From Bradyrhizobium elkanii USDA 76 (GTDB lineage Bacteria; Pseudomonadota; Alphaproteobacteria; Rhizobiales; Xanthobacteraceae), in NCBI RefSeq assembly GCF_023278185.1, contig NZ_CP066356.1:4208001-4272000 (forward strand): a stretch of DNA of 64,000 nucleotides. The letters run 5' to 3'. This document shows, piece by piece, positions 33,938 through 41,923 of this stretch. The notes below the pieces were generated by a model that saw nothing but the letters and a program-made list of their open reading frames with translations, did not search any database and was not told where the DNA came from. Position numbers and translations under genes: made by a program. Positions within the stretch are counted from its first letter, which is position 1; each line of letters opens with the position of its first letter.

Positions 33938-33956
33938 GCTTCGAAACGGAGGTGCC

Positions 33957-34820
33957 ATGACGGCGAACATTCTCGATGGGCATGCACATGCCCAAATTGT
34001 CATCGACAAGATTTCTGGCGAACTCGACCGGCTGCCCCGCGCGCCGGGGCTTGCGGTCGTGCTGGTCGGCTGCGACCCGGCGAGCCAGATCTATGTGCAG
34101 AGCAAGGTCAGGATGGCCGAACGGCTCGGCCTGCGCGGCGAGGTCGCACGCCTGCCGGATGATGCCAGCGAGGCCGATCTGCTTGCCAGAGTGGAGACGC
34201 TCAATGCGCGCGACGACATCGACGGCATCCTCGTGCAACTGCCGTTGCCGGCGCATATCGACGCCTTGCGCGTGATGGCGGCGGTCGATCCCGCCAAGGA
34301 TGTCGACGGCCTGCATGCCCTGAACGCCGGCCGGCTGTTTCACGGCGACGATGCGCTGGTGCCGTGCACGCCGCTGGGCTGTCTCCGGCTGATCAAATCG
34401 ACCCTGTCGGACCTCACCGGCGCGCATGCCGTGGTGATCGGCAGCTCCAACATCGTCGGCAAGCCGATGGCCGCGCTGCTGCTGCAGGAGCACGCGACCG
34501 TGACCCAGACTCATATCCACACCCGCGGCATCAGCAGGATCTGCCGCGAGGCCGACATCCTGGTGAGCGCGGTGGGCAAGGCCGGCCTCGTGCGCGGCGA
34601 CTGGATCAAGCCGCAGGCCATCGTCATCGACGTCGGCACCACGCGCGTCGAGAAGCCGGACGGCGGCTATGCGGTGTGCGGCGACGTCTCGTTCGACGAG
34701 GCGGTGCAGGTCGCCGGCGCGATCACGCCGGTGCCGCGCGGCGTCGGCCCGATGACGATCGCCTGCCTGATGGAGAACACGGTGAAGGCCGCAAAGGCGA
34801 GGGCGGCCCGGCTGCAATAG
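33957..34820 (+). CDS. folD: Methylene-THF dehydrogenase / methenyl-THF cyclohydrolase
   Basis: The product is 287 aa, the usual FolD length. Substrate and catalytic motifs are present: YVQSKVRMAERLG (catalytic Lys), GILVQLPLPAHID, AKDVDGLHALN, PCTPLG and GVGPMTIACLMENT. It interconverts methylene-, methenyl- and 10-formyl-THF in the cytosol. The dinucleotide loop reads GSSNIVGKPM (162 onward) where nearly all FolD have G-R-S; that Arg contacts the NADP 2'-phosphate. ATG follows GGAGG inside the riboswitch expression platform. Confidence 0.95.
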   Translation: MTANILDGHAHAQIVIDKISGELDRLPRAPGLAVVLVGCDPASQIYVQSKVRMAERLGLRGEVARLPDDASEADLLARVETLNARDDIDGILVQLPLPAHIDALRVMAAVDPAKDVDGLHALNAGRLFHGDDALVPCTPLGCLRLIKSTLSDLTGAHAVVIGSSNIVGKPMAALLLQEHATVTQTHIHTRGISRICREADILVSAVGKAGLVRGDWIKPQAIVIDVGTTRVEKPDGGYAVCGDVSFDEAVQVAGAITPVPRGVGPMTIACLMENTVKAAKARAARLQ

Positions 34821-34947
34821 CGCGGGATGCCTGCGGCGATATGCGCGCGGCGGTGTTGCTCGCGTATCGCGCGAAGTTTCATGACGTCCGGGGTAATGGA
34901 AAGCCCGCACCGTTCGTCTAGCATCGCGCGACAGATGGAGGCGCGCG

Positions 34948-35409
34948 ATGCTGTATGCGGAAGATCTCACCGAGGGCCAGACGTTCGAGCTTGGCAGCTA
35001 CACGATCGGCGAGGCCGAGATCCTGGAGTTCGCCGGGAAATATGATCCGGTGCCGATCCATACCGATCCCGTCGCGGCTGCGGCCGGCCCGTTCGGCGGC
35101 CTGATCGCAAGCGGCTTCAACACCATTGCGATCTATCAGCGGCTCGTCGTGGAGGCGATCTGGACCAAGGTGGCGGGGATCGTCGGGCGGAGCTTCGAGA
35201 TTCGCCTGCCGAGCCCGGTTCGGCCCGGCGCCACGCTCACCGGCCAATCCCGGATCCAGAAGATCACCATCAGGCCTGAGCGGCGCGACGCCGTCGTGAT
35301 CTTCAAGACGGAGCTGGTCAACGACGAGCAGCGCCCCGTTCTTGTCCTCGTGCTCGACGCGCTGATCCACATGCGGCCGGCGGAGCAGGGGCGGGCGCAG
35401 CTCGGCTGA
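34948..35409 (+). CDS. MaoC-like hot-dog dehydratase
   Basis: The product is 153 aa with a single hot-dog domain. The hydratase-type motif is near residue 32: YDPVPIHTDPVAAAAGPFGG, followed by LIASGFNTIAIYQRL. It would act on an acyl-CoA or similar thioester. Start ATG 34948 follows GGAGG at good spacing. It stands alone, unlike the operon-borne MaoC at 21011. Confidence 0.88.
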   Translation: MLYAEDLTEGQTFELGSYTIGEAEILEFAGKYDPVPIHTDPVAAAAGPFGGLIASGFNTIAIYQRLVVEAIWTKVAGIVGRSFEIRLPSPVRPGATLTGQSRIQKITIRPERRDAVVIFKTELVNDEQRPVLVLVLDALIHMRPAEQGRAQLG

Positions 35410-35620
35410 GGGGCATCCCGAAGTCATCCGCCTCGGACCGCGGCCAACGCCGCCATGTGTTCCCCGCACGCGACTTGTCGTCGCGCAATGTTGCGGCAAT
35501 TATGACAAGCTGGCGGCAGAACAGCAGCGCATCAATGACGTCATCATCGACGAGGTCGTGCTGCCCGGTATTCACTTTGTCGATGCGCCGAAGGCATTCG
35601 ACCCAAACGGATGTGCCGAC

Positions 35621-36043
35621 GTGAAACGCAGCAGGCAGACGCACGGAGGGATCGAAGCCAGGCGGCGCAAGGCGGAAGAATGGCGCCGCATCCAGACGCA
35701 ACGCGCCGCTGAACGGCAACGTCTCCGCGACTACAAGATTGCGCTGGCGCGCGACGAGGTTGCCGTAGATACGACGCGGCTCGCACCATCGAACAGCTAT
35801 TCGACTCCCGATTTCGTGCTGCGCGGAACCTATCGACCGGAGCCCTTCGTCTGCAAGGACTGCGGCGTTGCCGAGGTCTGGACGCCGTTGCAGCAGAAAT
35901 GGTGGTACGAGACCGCCAAGGGCGATGTATTTACCGCGGCGGTGCGCTGCCGGGCCTGCCGCACCAGGGAGCGCGCGCGCAAATCCGCCGTACGCCGCGT
36001 GCATCTGGAAGGACTCGCAAGGAAGAAGCCTCGCGTCTCGTAG
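35621..36043 (+). CDS. Zinc-ribbon (zf-trcl-like) protein
   Basis: The product is 140 aa from GTG 35621; GTG 35558 would add 21 residues but is too close to its GAGG. The N-terminus is a basic helix (EARRRKAEEWRRIQTQRAAE). The ribbon is FVCKDCGVAEVWTPLQQKWW then VRCRACRTRERAR, two CxxC knuckles in the layout of the probable zinc-binding family PF13451. It may bind nucleic acid. Function unknown. Confidence 0.75.
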   Translation: MKRSRQTHGGIEARRRKAEEWRRIQTQRAAERQRLRDYKIALARDEVAVDTTRLAPSNSYSTPDFVLRGTYRPEPFVCKDCGVAEVWTPLQQKWWYETAKGDVFTAAVRCRACRTRERARKSAVRRVHLEGLARKKPRVS

Positions 36044-36197
36044 CGATGGGCGTGACTTCAGAGTCGCACTTCACATCTGATACGCGGGGAACCGGTGCGC
36101 AGGCGGTCAATGCGTCGCGCGTGCGGAACGTTTCGTTGCCTGATTGGTTCGAGACCTTGAAGCCCCCGGTGCGGGGTGCGGGCGGGGAGGAACCAGC

Positions 36198-36236
36198 CAA
36201 GGAAACTTGTCAAGGAAACCTGTCAAGGAAACCATT
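36198..36236. repeat. Three tandem 13-base repeats in a leader region
   Basis: CAAGGAAACTTGT, CAAGGAAACCTGT and CAAGGAAACCATT follow each other without gap, ending 30 bases before the start codon at 36267. Each unit contains AAGGAAA, a ribosome-site-like core. The last unit is degenerate. Confidence 0.75.
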
Positions 36237-36266
36237 GCGGCCGGAACCAACGAGAAGGAGCAGCGG

Positions 36267-36560
36267 ATGAAACTCAATTCCACGCAAGTCAAGCAGACCA
36301 TGACGCAACTGAATGCCCAGGTGCTTCCGGACGATCACCCGGCCGTGGCGCAACTGAACAGCGTGTTCGGTGAGCACACATTCTTCGTCGACACCAGCGG
36401 GCTCAAGGTGCTTGAACCGGCCCAGACCTCCGACATGCCGGGGCAGACCGGCGAAGTCGTCAGTCTCGCCGAGTGGAGCGATCCGGAGCTGACCTCGCTT
36501 CGGCCGCACGAGCCCGAGCCGACCGGCGTGCTCATCGCACTTGAACCCAGCAAGCACTGA
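36267..36560 (+). CDS. Small acidic protein, unknown (97 aa)
   Basis: The frame reads MKLNSTQVKQTMTQLNAQVL at the N-terminus and is soluble and acidic, with no signal peptide. ATG 36267 follows GAAGGAGCAG. About 118 bases upstream is GGAAC-N16-GGTT, one base off an EcfG promoter. The three 13-base repeats lie in the presumed leader. No known domain was recognised. Confidence 0.7.
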   Translation: MKLNSTQVKQTMTQLNAQVLPDDHPAVAQLNSVFGEHTFFVDTSGLKVLEPAQTSDMPGQTGEVVSLAEWSDPELTSLRPHEPEPTGVLIALEPSKH

Positions 36561-36561
36561 A

Positions 36562-36655
36562 GCGTTCCAGCGCGAAGTGGATACCGGTTCGCGCAAGCAA
36601 AACGCCACCAAGCAAGGGGATTGAGAGCATGATCCGATTCAATCGGATCATGCTC
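36562..36655. repeat. Rhizobial interspersed repeat ending in a long palindrome
   Basis: AGCGTTCCAGCGCGAAGTGG then ATACCGGTTCGCG is a very common Bradyrhizobium element. Its end is a nearly perfect 31-base palindrome at 36625-36655 (arms GAGCATGATCCGATT and AATCGGATCATGCTC), followed by TTT, so it may also terminate the preceding gene. Confidence 0.8.
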
Positions 36656-36799
36656 TTTGGGCTGCATCGCGCGGCACCCGCGCCTTCCTGATGGCGACAG
36701 CCCCGACGTCGCATCAAGAGGTGCCGAAAGTCACATGGCAAATCAGCGCCGCCTGCGTATGCATCGGTTTGAGATGGGTATCCAGGCGGTGAGGGGCAG

Positions 36800-37171
36800 A
36801 TGGGGATCGTGCGGCGCTGGAGCCCTGACGAGGACGAGAAGCTCAGAGAACTCGCCAGGGCCGGCAAGAACGCTCTCGAGATCAGCAACGAACTGACCCG
36901 CAGCGCTTCGGCCGTGCGCCGGCGCGCCGAGGTCCTGTCGGTCCTGATCATGGCAAAGGCGTTTCGCGCGCGCCCCTCGCATGTCGCCACCCATCTCGAG
37001 CGGGTCGCGATCGACGCGATCCGCAACCGCCGCCCGTTTCCCGCGGGCGTCGGCCCGAGCACCATTGCCGGAATGATCGAGAAGGGCTGGATCGTCCCGG
37101 AGATGGGGCGCAGATACAACGTGACCGACGCCGGCGTGGAGGCCGTGCGGCGGAAGATTCCGAGCGGCTGA
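36800..37171 (+). CDS. Myb/SANT-like helix-turn-helix protein
   Basis: The product is 123 aa. Residues ~6-48 (RRWSPDEDEKLRELARAGKN, ALEISNELTRSASAVRRRAE) resemble a Myb/SANT or GcrA-like three-helix DNA-binding fold. The C-terminal half (TIAGMIEKGWIVPEMGRRYN, VTDAGVEAVRRKI) looks like a winged-helix tail found alone in many Bradyrhizobium proteins. ATG 36800 follows GAGGGGCAG. It is probably a regulator whose target is unknown. Confidence 0.7.
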   Translation: MGIVRRWSPDEDEKLRELARAGKNALEISNELTRSASAVRRRAEVLSVLIMAKAFRARPSHVATHLERVAIDAIRNRRPFPAGVGPSTIAGMIEKGWIVPEMGRRYNVTDAGVEAVRRKIPSG

Positions 37172-37353
37172 GAGCGGAGCAGGCTGCGCGTTCGAAGCAC
37201 TGCGCCGAAGCGGCTCGGCCGGCGCGGTGCGAGCGGGCGGCTATTCGACACCGAACGCAAGATTTTGCGCTCGAGACGGCTGCCTGGTCCGTTCAATGAT
37301 TGGAGGCGCGACGACCAGCGGTCTCCCGTCCGCCCTCCGATCTGATCGCCCCG

Positions 37354-38136
37354 ATGCTCAACGCCCAGCAAGCCCAAGCCGACCGATACCAGCGTTTCGC
37401 CGATCTTGCGCCTTTCATCCGCGAGGCGATCGGTACCATCGGCGCATTGACCTCGGCTCAGCGGACCAACGTGGACTTCCTCGAACGCGAATTCATCCCG
37501 GCGCTGGGGCTCAATGACGAACTGCTTCATGAGCAGCCGCCGGAGCTGCCGCCGAACTTCGGCAAGGGCCTCCACCTCTGGCAATATCCGAACCAGCTTG
37601 CGCCCTACCTCGCCTGGCTCGCGCGCAACGCGTCCGGCGTCTCCTCGTACATGGAAATCGGCTGCCGCTGGGGCGGCATGTTCATCCTGGTTACGGAATG
37701 GCTCAGGAACAGCGGCGCCGACCTCAAGACCGTGATTGCACTCGATCCGATCGCGCCGACGCCGTTTCTCTCGGCCTATTTCGATCTGCCGCAGCAGCAG
37801 GCCGCTATCGAACCGATCTACATGCAGGATGTTTCAACCTCGCCGCTGGTCGGTGCGCATGTCGACCGGCTGAAGCCGGACTTCGTCTTTATCGACGGCG
37901 ATCACAGCCTGCGCGGCGCACTACGGGATCATCTGCTGGTGCGTTCCCGCGCCCGCATCATCGTGCATCACGACATCCATTCCCAAGCCTGTCCCGATAC
38001 CACGCTGCTCTGGAAGGCGCTGAAGCAGTTCGAGGCGCCGAGCTTCGATATGTTCGAATTCACCAGCCAGTATCCGTCGGTCAATGGCTCTTTCCTCGGC
38101 ATCGGCGCCATGAAGCGGCGATCGGCGCAGATGTAG
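37354..38136 (+). CDS. Class I SAM-dependent methyltransferase-like protein
   Basis: The product is 260 aa from ATG 37354; a TTG at 37300 would add 18 residues. The SAM-binding loop is YMEIGCRWGGMFILVTEWL, with the acidic strand ALDPIAP. The second motif, PDFVFIDGDHSLRGALRDHL, is typical of the methyltransferase_24/CmcI group. The substrate cannot be inferred; such proteins often act on sugars or small metabolites. Confidence 0.8.
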   Translation: MLNAQQAQADRYQRFADLAPFIREAIGTIGALTSAQRTNVDFLEREFIPALGLNDELLHEQPPELPPNFGKGLHLWQYPNQLAPYLAWLARNASGVSSYMEIGCRWGGMFILVTEWLRNSGADLKTVIALDPIAPTPFLSAYFDLPQQQAAIEPIYMQDVSTSPLVGAHVDRLKPDFVFIDGDHSLRGALRDHLLVRSRARIIVHHDIHSQACPDTTLLWKALKQFEAPSFDMFEFTSQYPSVNGSFLGIGAMKRRSAQM

Positions 38137-38162
38137 GACCGGGAGCCGTGCAATCGCCGCGA

Positions 38163-39308
38163 TCACGAACTCGCGGGCCGATCTCGGAGGTTCAGCTTGC
38201 TCTTGTCGCCGCCGGCCCAGGCCAATGTCTTCGGATCCATCACGCGGAACCAGAGCGGCGGGATCGCCGCCAGCCCGAACATGCCGGTGTAACCGTTCGG
38301 CAGCCGCGGGATGTCGTCGAAATCGCGGAGCGACTGATAGGGACGCATCGGGTTGGCGTGGTGGTCGGAGTGACGTTGCAGGTGGAACGTCATCAGGTTC
38401 GAGACGATGTGGTTGGTATTCCATGAGTGGCGCGGCTCGACCGCCTGGTAGCGGCCGTTCGGCAGCTTCTCGCGCAGCAACCCGTAATGCTCGACATAGT
38501 TGGCCTGGGTCAGCGCGTACCAGCCAAGGAAATGGTGCGCGACGATGAACGGCGCGACCTTCCAGCCGAACAGCGCGATCAGGATGGCCGCGACGACGAG
38601 CGTCAGCGCAAAGCCCTGCAGGATCTCGTTGTTGACCGACCAGACCGGCTCGCCGCGCCGGGTCAGCCGTTCAGCCTCGTTGCGCCAGCCGCGCTTGAAC
38701 GCACCCGGCAGCTCGCGCGTTGCGAACGCATAGATCGATTCACCGAAGCGCGCGCTGGCGGGGTCCTCGGGGGTTGCGACCCAGGTGTGATGGCCGCGAT
38801 TGTGCTCGACGCGGAAATGCGCGTAGCCCACCGCGCAGTTGGCGAGCATGCCGAACAGGATGTTGAGCCTGTCCGGCTTGTGGCCGAGCTCGTGCCCGAT
38901 CAGGAGCGCACCGCCATTGATGGTGCCGACGCCGAGCAGCAAGGCGACATAGGACCACCACGGCAGATCCTGGGTGCCGAAGAAGGCGATCAGCGCGACG
39001 TAGTTGATCCAGGGAAACACCACGGTGATGCGCGCGAGCCGCAGGTAATAGGGATCGGCCTCCATCGCGGCGACCACTTCCGCCGGCGGATTGTGGGTGT
39101 CTTCGCCGAACACGACGTCGAGCAGCGGGATCAGGATGAAGATGAAAACGAAGGGGATCAGCGTCACCAGCGGATTGTGCGTCCGCAGGAACAGCCAGTA
39201 GGACAACAGCGGGATCAGCGGCGGAATGAACGAGAGCATCCAGAGATAGCGTTTGCCGTCCCGGTAGGTGATGGTTTCCCCAGCAGCATTGGTGCCCGTG
39301 AAGATCAT
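38163..39308 (-). CDS. alkB: Alkane 1-monooxygenase (membrane di-iron hydroxylase)
   Basis: The product is 381 aa with six hydrophobic helices. All AlkB iron-ligand motifs are intact: HELGH (139-143), HNRGHH (169-174), QRHSDHH (311-317) and the NYVEHYG signature (270-276). It hydroxylates the terminal carbon of medium or long alkanes and needs rubredoxin and its reductase, neither encoded nearby. ATG 39308 follows GGAGGG. It is divergent from an AraC-type regulator, a common alkB arrangement. Confidence 0.95.
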   Translation of the reverse strand: MIFTGTNAAGETITYRDGKRYLWMLSFIPPLIPLLSYWLFLRTHNPLVTLIPFVFIFILIPLLDVVFGEDTHNPPAEVVAAMEADPYYLRLARITVVFPWINYVALIAFFGTQDLPWWSYVALLLGVGTINGGALLIGHELGHKPDRLNILFGMLANCAVGYAHFRVEHNRGHHTWVATPEDPASARFGESIYAFATRELPGAFKRGWRNEAERLTRRGEPVWSVNNEILQGFALTLVVAAILIALFGWKVAPFIVAHHFLGWYALTQANYVEHYGLLREKLPNGRYQAVEPRHSWNTNHIVSNLMTFHLQRHSDHHANPMRPYQSLRDFDDIPRLPNGYTGMFGLAAIPPLWFRVMDPKTLAWAGGDKSKLNLRDRPASS

Positions 39309-39467
39309 CGCATTCCCTCCAGTCTCTTGCGAGGCGGCGTTCGCCGTTGTTGGGCCAAGCATGCCGCGAGGCGGGCCTGCGCCGCCAGTTCACAACAGGC
39401 CAATTTTGTGGCATTTTGCGCCAAGCCTGTTCGGCCGGTCGTTCGCAAGGGGAAGGTCGCCGACGCC

Positions 39468-40478
39468 ATGCACGGATCGGAATCCGATGCCCTTCGCACG
39501 CCGGTGTCCGCGGCTTATGCGCGGGCGCTGGTGCGGGCCTTTGGCCAGACGCGAAGCGACCGCGACGAACTGCTGAAGGGTACCGGAATTCGGCTCGAGG
39601 CGCTCGACCAGCCCGGCGCTCACATGCCGGTATCCTCGCTGGTGGTGCTGGCGGCCAACATCACCCGCCGGCATGGCGAGCTGTGGCCATTGTCGGCCGC
39701 GGCGGTCTGGTCGACATCGCTGCAAGGCGCGCTCGACGTCGCGACCAGGACGGCGCCGACCATCGCGGATGCGTTGGCGACCGGCGCGCGCTTCGGGTCG
39801 ACCCGCGCGCCCTTCGTCCGCAATCGGCTGCGCAAGACCGCGCGCGCGATCCAGATTGAAATCTCTCCCGCGGTCAAGATGGACGGAGCGCTGTGGCACG
39901 CCGTGGCGCTGGCGGTCAGCCTCAACGTGCACGCCGTGTACGTCCAGCTGCTCGAGGATTCGATCGGGCAGGCGACGCTGCAATTTCCCTGGCCGCCACC
40001 TGCGGGCGCGGAGCGGCTGCTCGAGCATTATTCCTGCGTGGTGAAGTTCAACGCTGCCGCCTTCATCTTCGAGGTGCCGAAAGCGCTTGGCGCGCGGCCG
40101 TCGCCGTTTGCCGATCCGCAATTGCACGCCAAGGCGATCGAAGCGCTCGAGGCGATCGAGAATCCGCAGCCCGACACCGCGGCGCTGGCGGGGATCGTCG
40201 AGCGCCTGATCGCGGCGCGCCTGCCGCAGCGCCTGGCTGAGGAGGAGGCCGCGCGCCTCGTCGGCACCTCGCGGCGAACGCTGGTGCGGCGGCTCGCCGA
40301 GACCGGCAGCGCCTTCCGCCCGCTGCTCGATGGCGTACTGCGCGAGCGCGCGAGGATCATGCTCGCGGCAGGCGCCCAATCGCGCGACGAGATGGCGGCC
40401 GCGCTCGGCTACACCGATGCGACGAGCTTCAGCCGGGCGTGCCGGCGGTGGTTCGGAGAGAGGGGCGGGCGGGGTTAG
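39468..40478 (+). CDS. AraC-family regulator, probably of alkB
   Basis: The product is 336 aa. The N-terminal ~200 residues match the OruR/ArgR-like arabinose-binding-type domain (PFVRNRLRKTARAIQIEISP, GALWHAVALAVSLNVHAVYV). The C-terminal AraC helix-turn-helix pair has RLAEEEAARLVGTSRRTLVR and RDEMAAALGYTDATSFSRAC. An open frame continues upstream over the alkB strand but no start or motif supports it. Divergent orientation 160 bases from alkB suggests control of alkane use. Confidence 0.88.
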   Translation: MHGSESDALRTPVSAAYARALVRAFGQTRSDRDELLKGTGIRLEALDQPGAHMPVSSLVVLAANITRRHGELWPLSAAAVWSTSLQGALDVATRTAPTIADALATGARFGSTRAPFVRNRLRKTARAIQIEISPAVKMDGALWHAVALAVSLNVHAVYVQLLEDSIGQATLQFPWPPPAGAERLLEHYSCVVKFNAAAFIFEVPKALGARPSPFADPQLHAKAIEALEAIENPQPDTAALAGIVERLIAARLPQRLAEEEAARLVGTSRRTLVRRLAETGSAFRPLLDGVLRERARIMLAAGAQSRDEMAAALGYTDATSFSRACRRWFGERGGRG

Positions 40479-40552
40479 GGCACAGTCGATGGCCTGCGCG
40501 AGCCCACAGATCCCAGTGGAGGGTACGCAGACTCAACGATGCCTATCCCCCG

Positions 40553-40639
40553 TCAATGCGTATGCAGGGCGTCGTAGGCGTGGGCAAAAAACACAGCGGC
40601 GCTGAGGAGCAACAGCGCGACAATGGTCGCTTCCATCAT
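40553..40639 (-). CDS. Tiny single-helix membrane protein (28 aa)
   Basis: The frame starts MMEATIVALLLLSAAVFFAH and ends YDALHTH. The ribosome-binding site GGGGAAG lies 5 bases before the first ATG. The one hydrophobic helix fills most of the protein, and the His-rich end would face the periplasm or cytosol. Its shape and good start signals suggest a genuine small membrane protein. Confidence 0.55.
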   Translation of the reverse strand: MMEATIVALLLLSAAVFFAHAYDALHTH

Positions 40640-40760
40640 GACACTTCCCCATTATTGTTTGGGTAGATGCTACCGGTGAAATGTTTCCGCCCGGTTTCGT
40701 CCGCTGATGAAAATGGTTTCGTGGCTGCCGTCGCACGCTGGCGCGGGGGCGTCCAAATGA

Positions 40761-40837
40761 TGGCGCGCTCGGAGAGATTCGAACTCCCGACCCTCGGAAT
40801 CGAAATCCGATGCTCTATCCAGCTGAGCTACGAGCGC
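40761..40837 (-). tRNA. tRNA-Arg(TCG)
   Basis: The 77-base cloverleaf is complete: acceptor arms GCGCTCG / CGAGCGC, D-arm GCTCAGCTGGATAGAGC, anticodon stem TCGGA/TCCGA around loop TTTCGAT (anticodon TCG), T-loop TTCGAAT, and an encoded 3' CCA. It reads CGA-type Arg codons. Confidence 0.97.
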
Positions 40838-40939
40838 GTTGCGGGTCGATTATCAGACTTGGGCGGGGAGGGCCAGCAGCCACGGAGCGCGGCACCCGGC
40901 GGTGCCCGCGCGTCCCGGCGGCCCTCTCCCTTACAGTCG

Positions 40940-41212
40940 TCAGAAGCAGGGATGCCGGCGGTGGTCCTGGCCGATATAGGCGGCCGCGCTCTGATAGCAC
41001 TTGTTGCGCGCGGGGCCGTCGTAATAGGCGAAGCTGCCGGCAGTTGGGCCGGGGCCGTAATTGTGCAGATAGCTGATGTGGTAGGGCAGGCCCCAATGGG
41101 CGTGGTGGTGATGCCGGTGGTGGCGCGGATGGGCCGTGAGGTCGGCCGCAGCCGCCGGGGTCAGGGCCATCACGGCCAGAGCGAGGGCGGCGAAAAGCTT
41201 GGTCTTGGTCAT
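40940..41212 (-). CDS. Small secreted His/Tyr-rich protein
   Basis: The product is 90 aa with signal peptide MTKTKLFAALALAVMALTPA (cleavage near AAA-D). The mature part has a His cluster HPRHHRHHHHAHWG and aromatic-rich HISYLHNYGPGP. It ends with two Cys (KCYQSAAAYIG, HPCF). Metal binding is plausible. ATG 41212 follows GGAGG. It is related in style to many Bradyrhizobium secreted small proteins. Confidence 0.75.
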   Translation of the reverse strand: MTKTKLFAALALAVMALTPAAAADLTAHPRHHRHHHHAHWGLPYHISYLHNYGPGPTAGSFAYYDGPARNKCYQSAAAYIGQDHRRHPCF

Positions 41213-41424
41213 GGGCGGCCTCCGGGCATTTACGGGAATCGGCATTGAGGGCCGCCCCAAGGCCCATTTAACCCGGAATCGGGGCCAAAAGCTGCGGGAA
41301 ATCAGTCACAGCGCGCCAAATTTTGCCTTTTTGCGGATGCTTAACGGATTGCCAACACAGTCCGGCCAGAGTCTTGCGGTCAGGTCCGCCCGGGCCCGGC
41401 CTTTCCCGCGGTTTCGAACGATCC

Positions 41425-41871
41425 ATGCGCATCACGCCCCTTGTCGCCTTGCTGCTCTCGGTTCTGGCCGCGACGCCCGCGCGGGCGGTGCTGCACATCA
41501 CGCGCGACCATGGCGGCTATGTCGAGGAGTACAAGGCCAAGTACAAGCAGATCCGCGAGCGCCGCGAGCGCGTCGTGATCGACGGCATCTGCAACTCGGC
41601 CTGCACGCTGGTGTTCGGCATCGTGCCGCTGAACAAGATCTGCGTCACGCCGCGGGCCAGCATCGGCTTCCACCAGGCCTACTACGACAAGGCCTTCACC
41701 TTCGGCATCAAGGTCACCAGCCTCGAGGGCACCTCCGACCTGATGTCCTACTACCCCGACACGGTGAAGGACTGGATCCGCCGCAATGGCGGCCTCACCA
41801 CCGAGATGAAGAAGATCAAGAACGGGGTCGATCTCTGGAAGATCGTCGACCCCTGTCCGGAAGAGTGGTAG
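41425..41871 (+). CDS. Periplasmic ClpP/crotonase-like protein (COG3904 type)
   Basis: The product is 148 aa with signal peptide MRITPLVALLLSVLAATPAR. The core VVIDGICNSACTLVFGIVPL then CVTPRASIGFHQAYYD is typical of predicted periplasmic ClpP-like proteins. S58 (C56-N-S-A-C60) stands where the ClpP nucleophile lies and H83 follows about 25 residues on. Proteolytic or thioesterase activity is possible but unproven. A helical end carries TVKDWIRRNGGLTTEMKKIK. Confidence 0.7.
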   Translation: MRITPLVALLLSVLAATPARAVLHITRDHGGYVEEYKAKYKQIRERRERVVIDGICNSACTLVFGIVPLNKICVTPRASIGFHQAYYDKAFTFGIKVTSLEGTSDLMSYYPDTVKDWIRRNGGLTTEMKKIKNGVDLWKIVDPCPEEW

Positions 41872-41923
41872 GCGCGCGCGCTCCGAACCTCCGTCCTCAG
41901 GTCTTTGTTTGAAGTCTTCGGCT

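Noticed and set aside
35511..35620. Extended N-terminus of the zinc-ribbon protein
   Set aside because: The frame is open upstream and GTG 35558 exists, but its GAGG is only 2 bases away. The conserved basic helix starts after GTG 35621.
36125..36149. Possible fourth EcfG promoter (GGAAC-N16-GGTT)
   Set aside because: The -10 element has one mismatch at its first base. It was noted in the entry for the gene at 36267 but not marked as a promoter.
38427..39467. Upstream extension of the AraC regulator frame across alkB
   Set aside because: The frame happens to stay open on the strand opposite alkB, but it adds no domain. The AraC protein has a normal length from ATG 39468.
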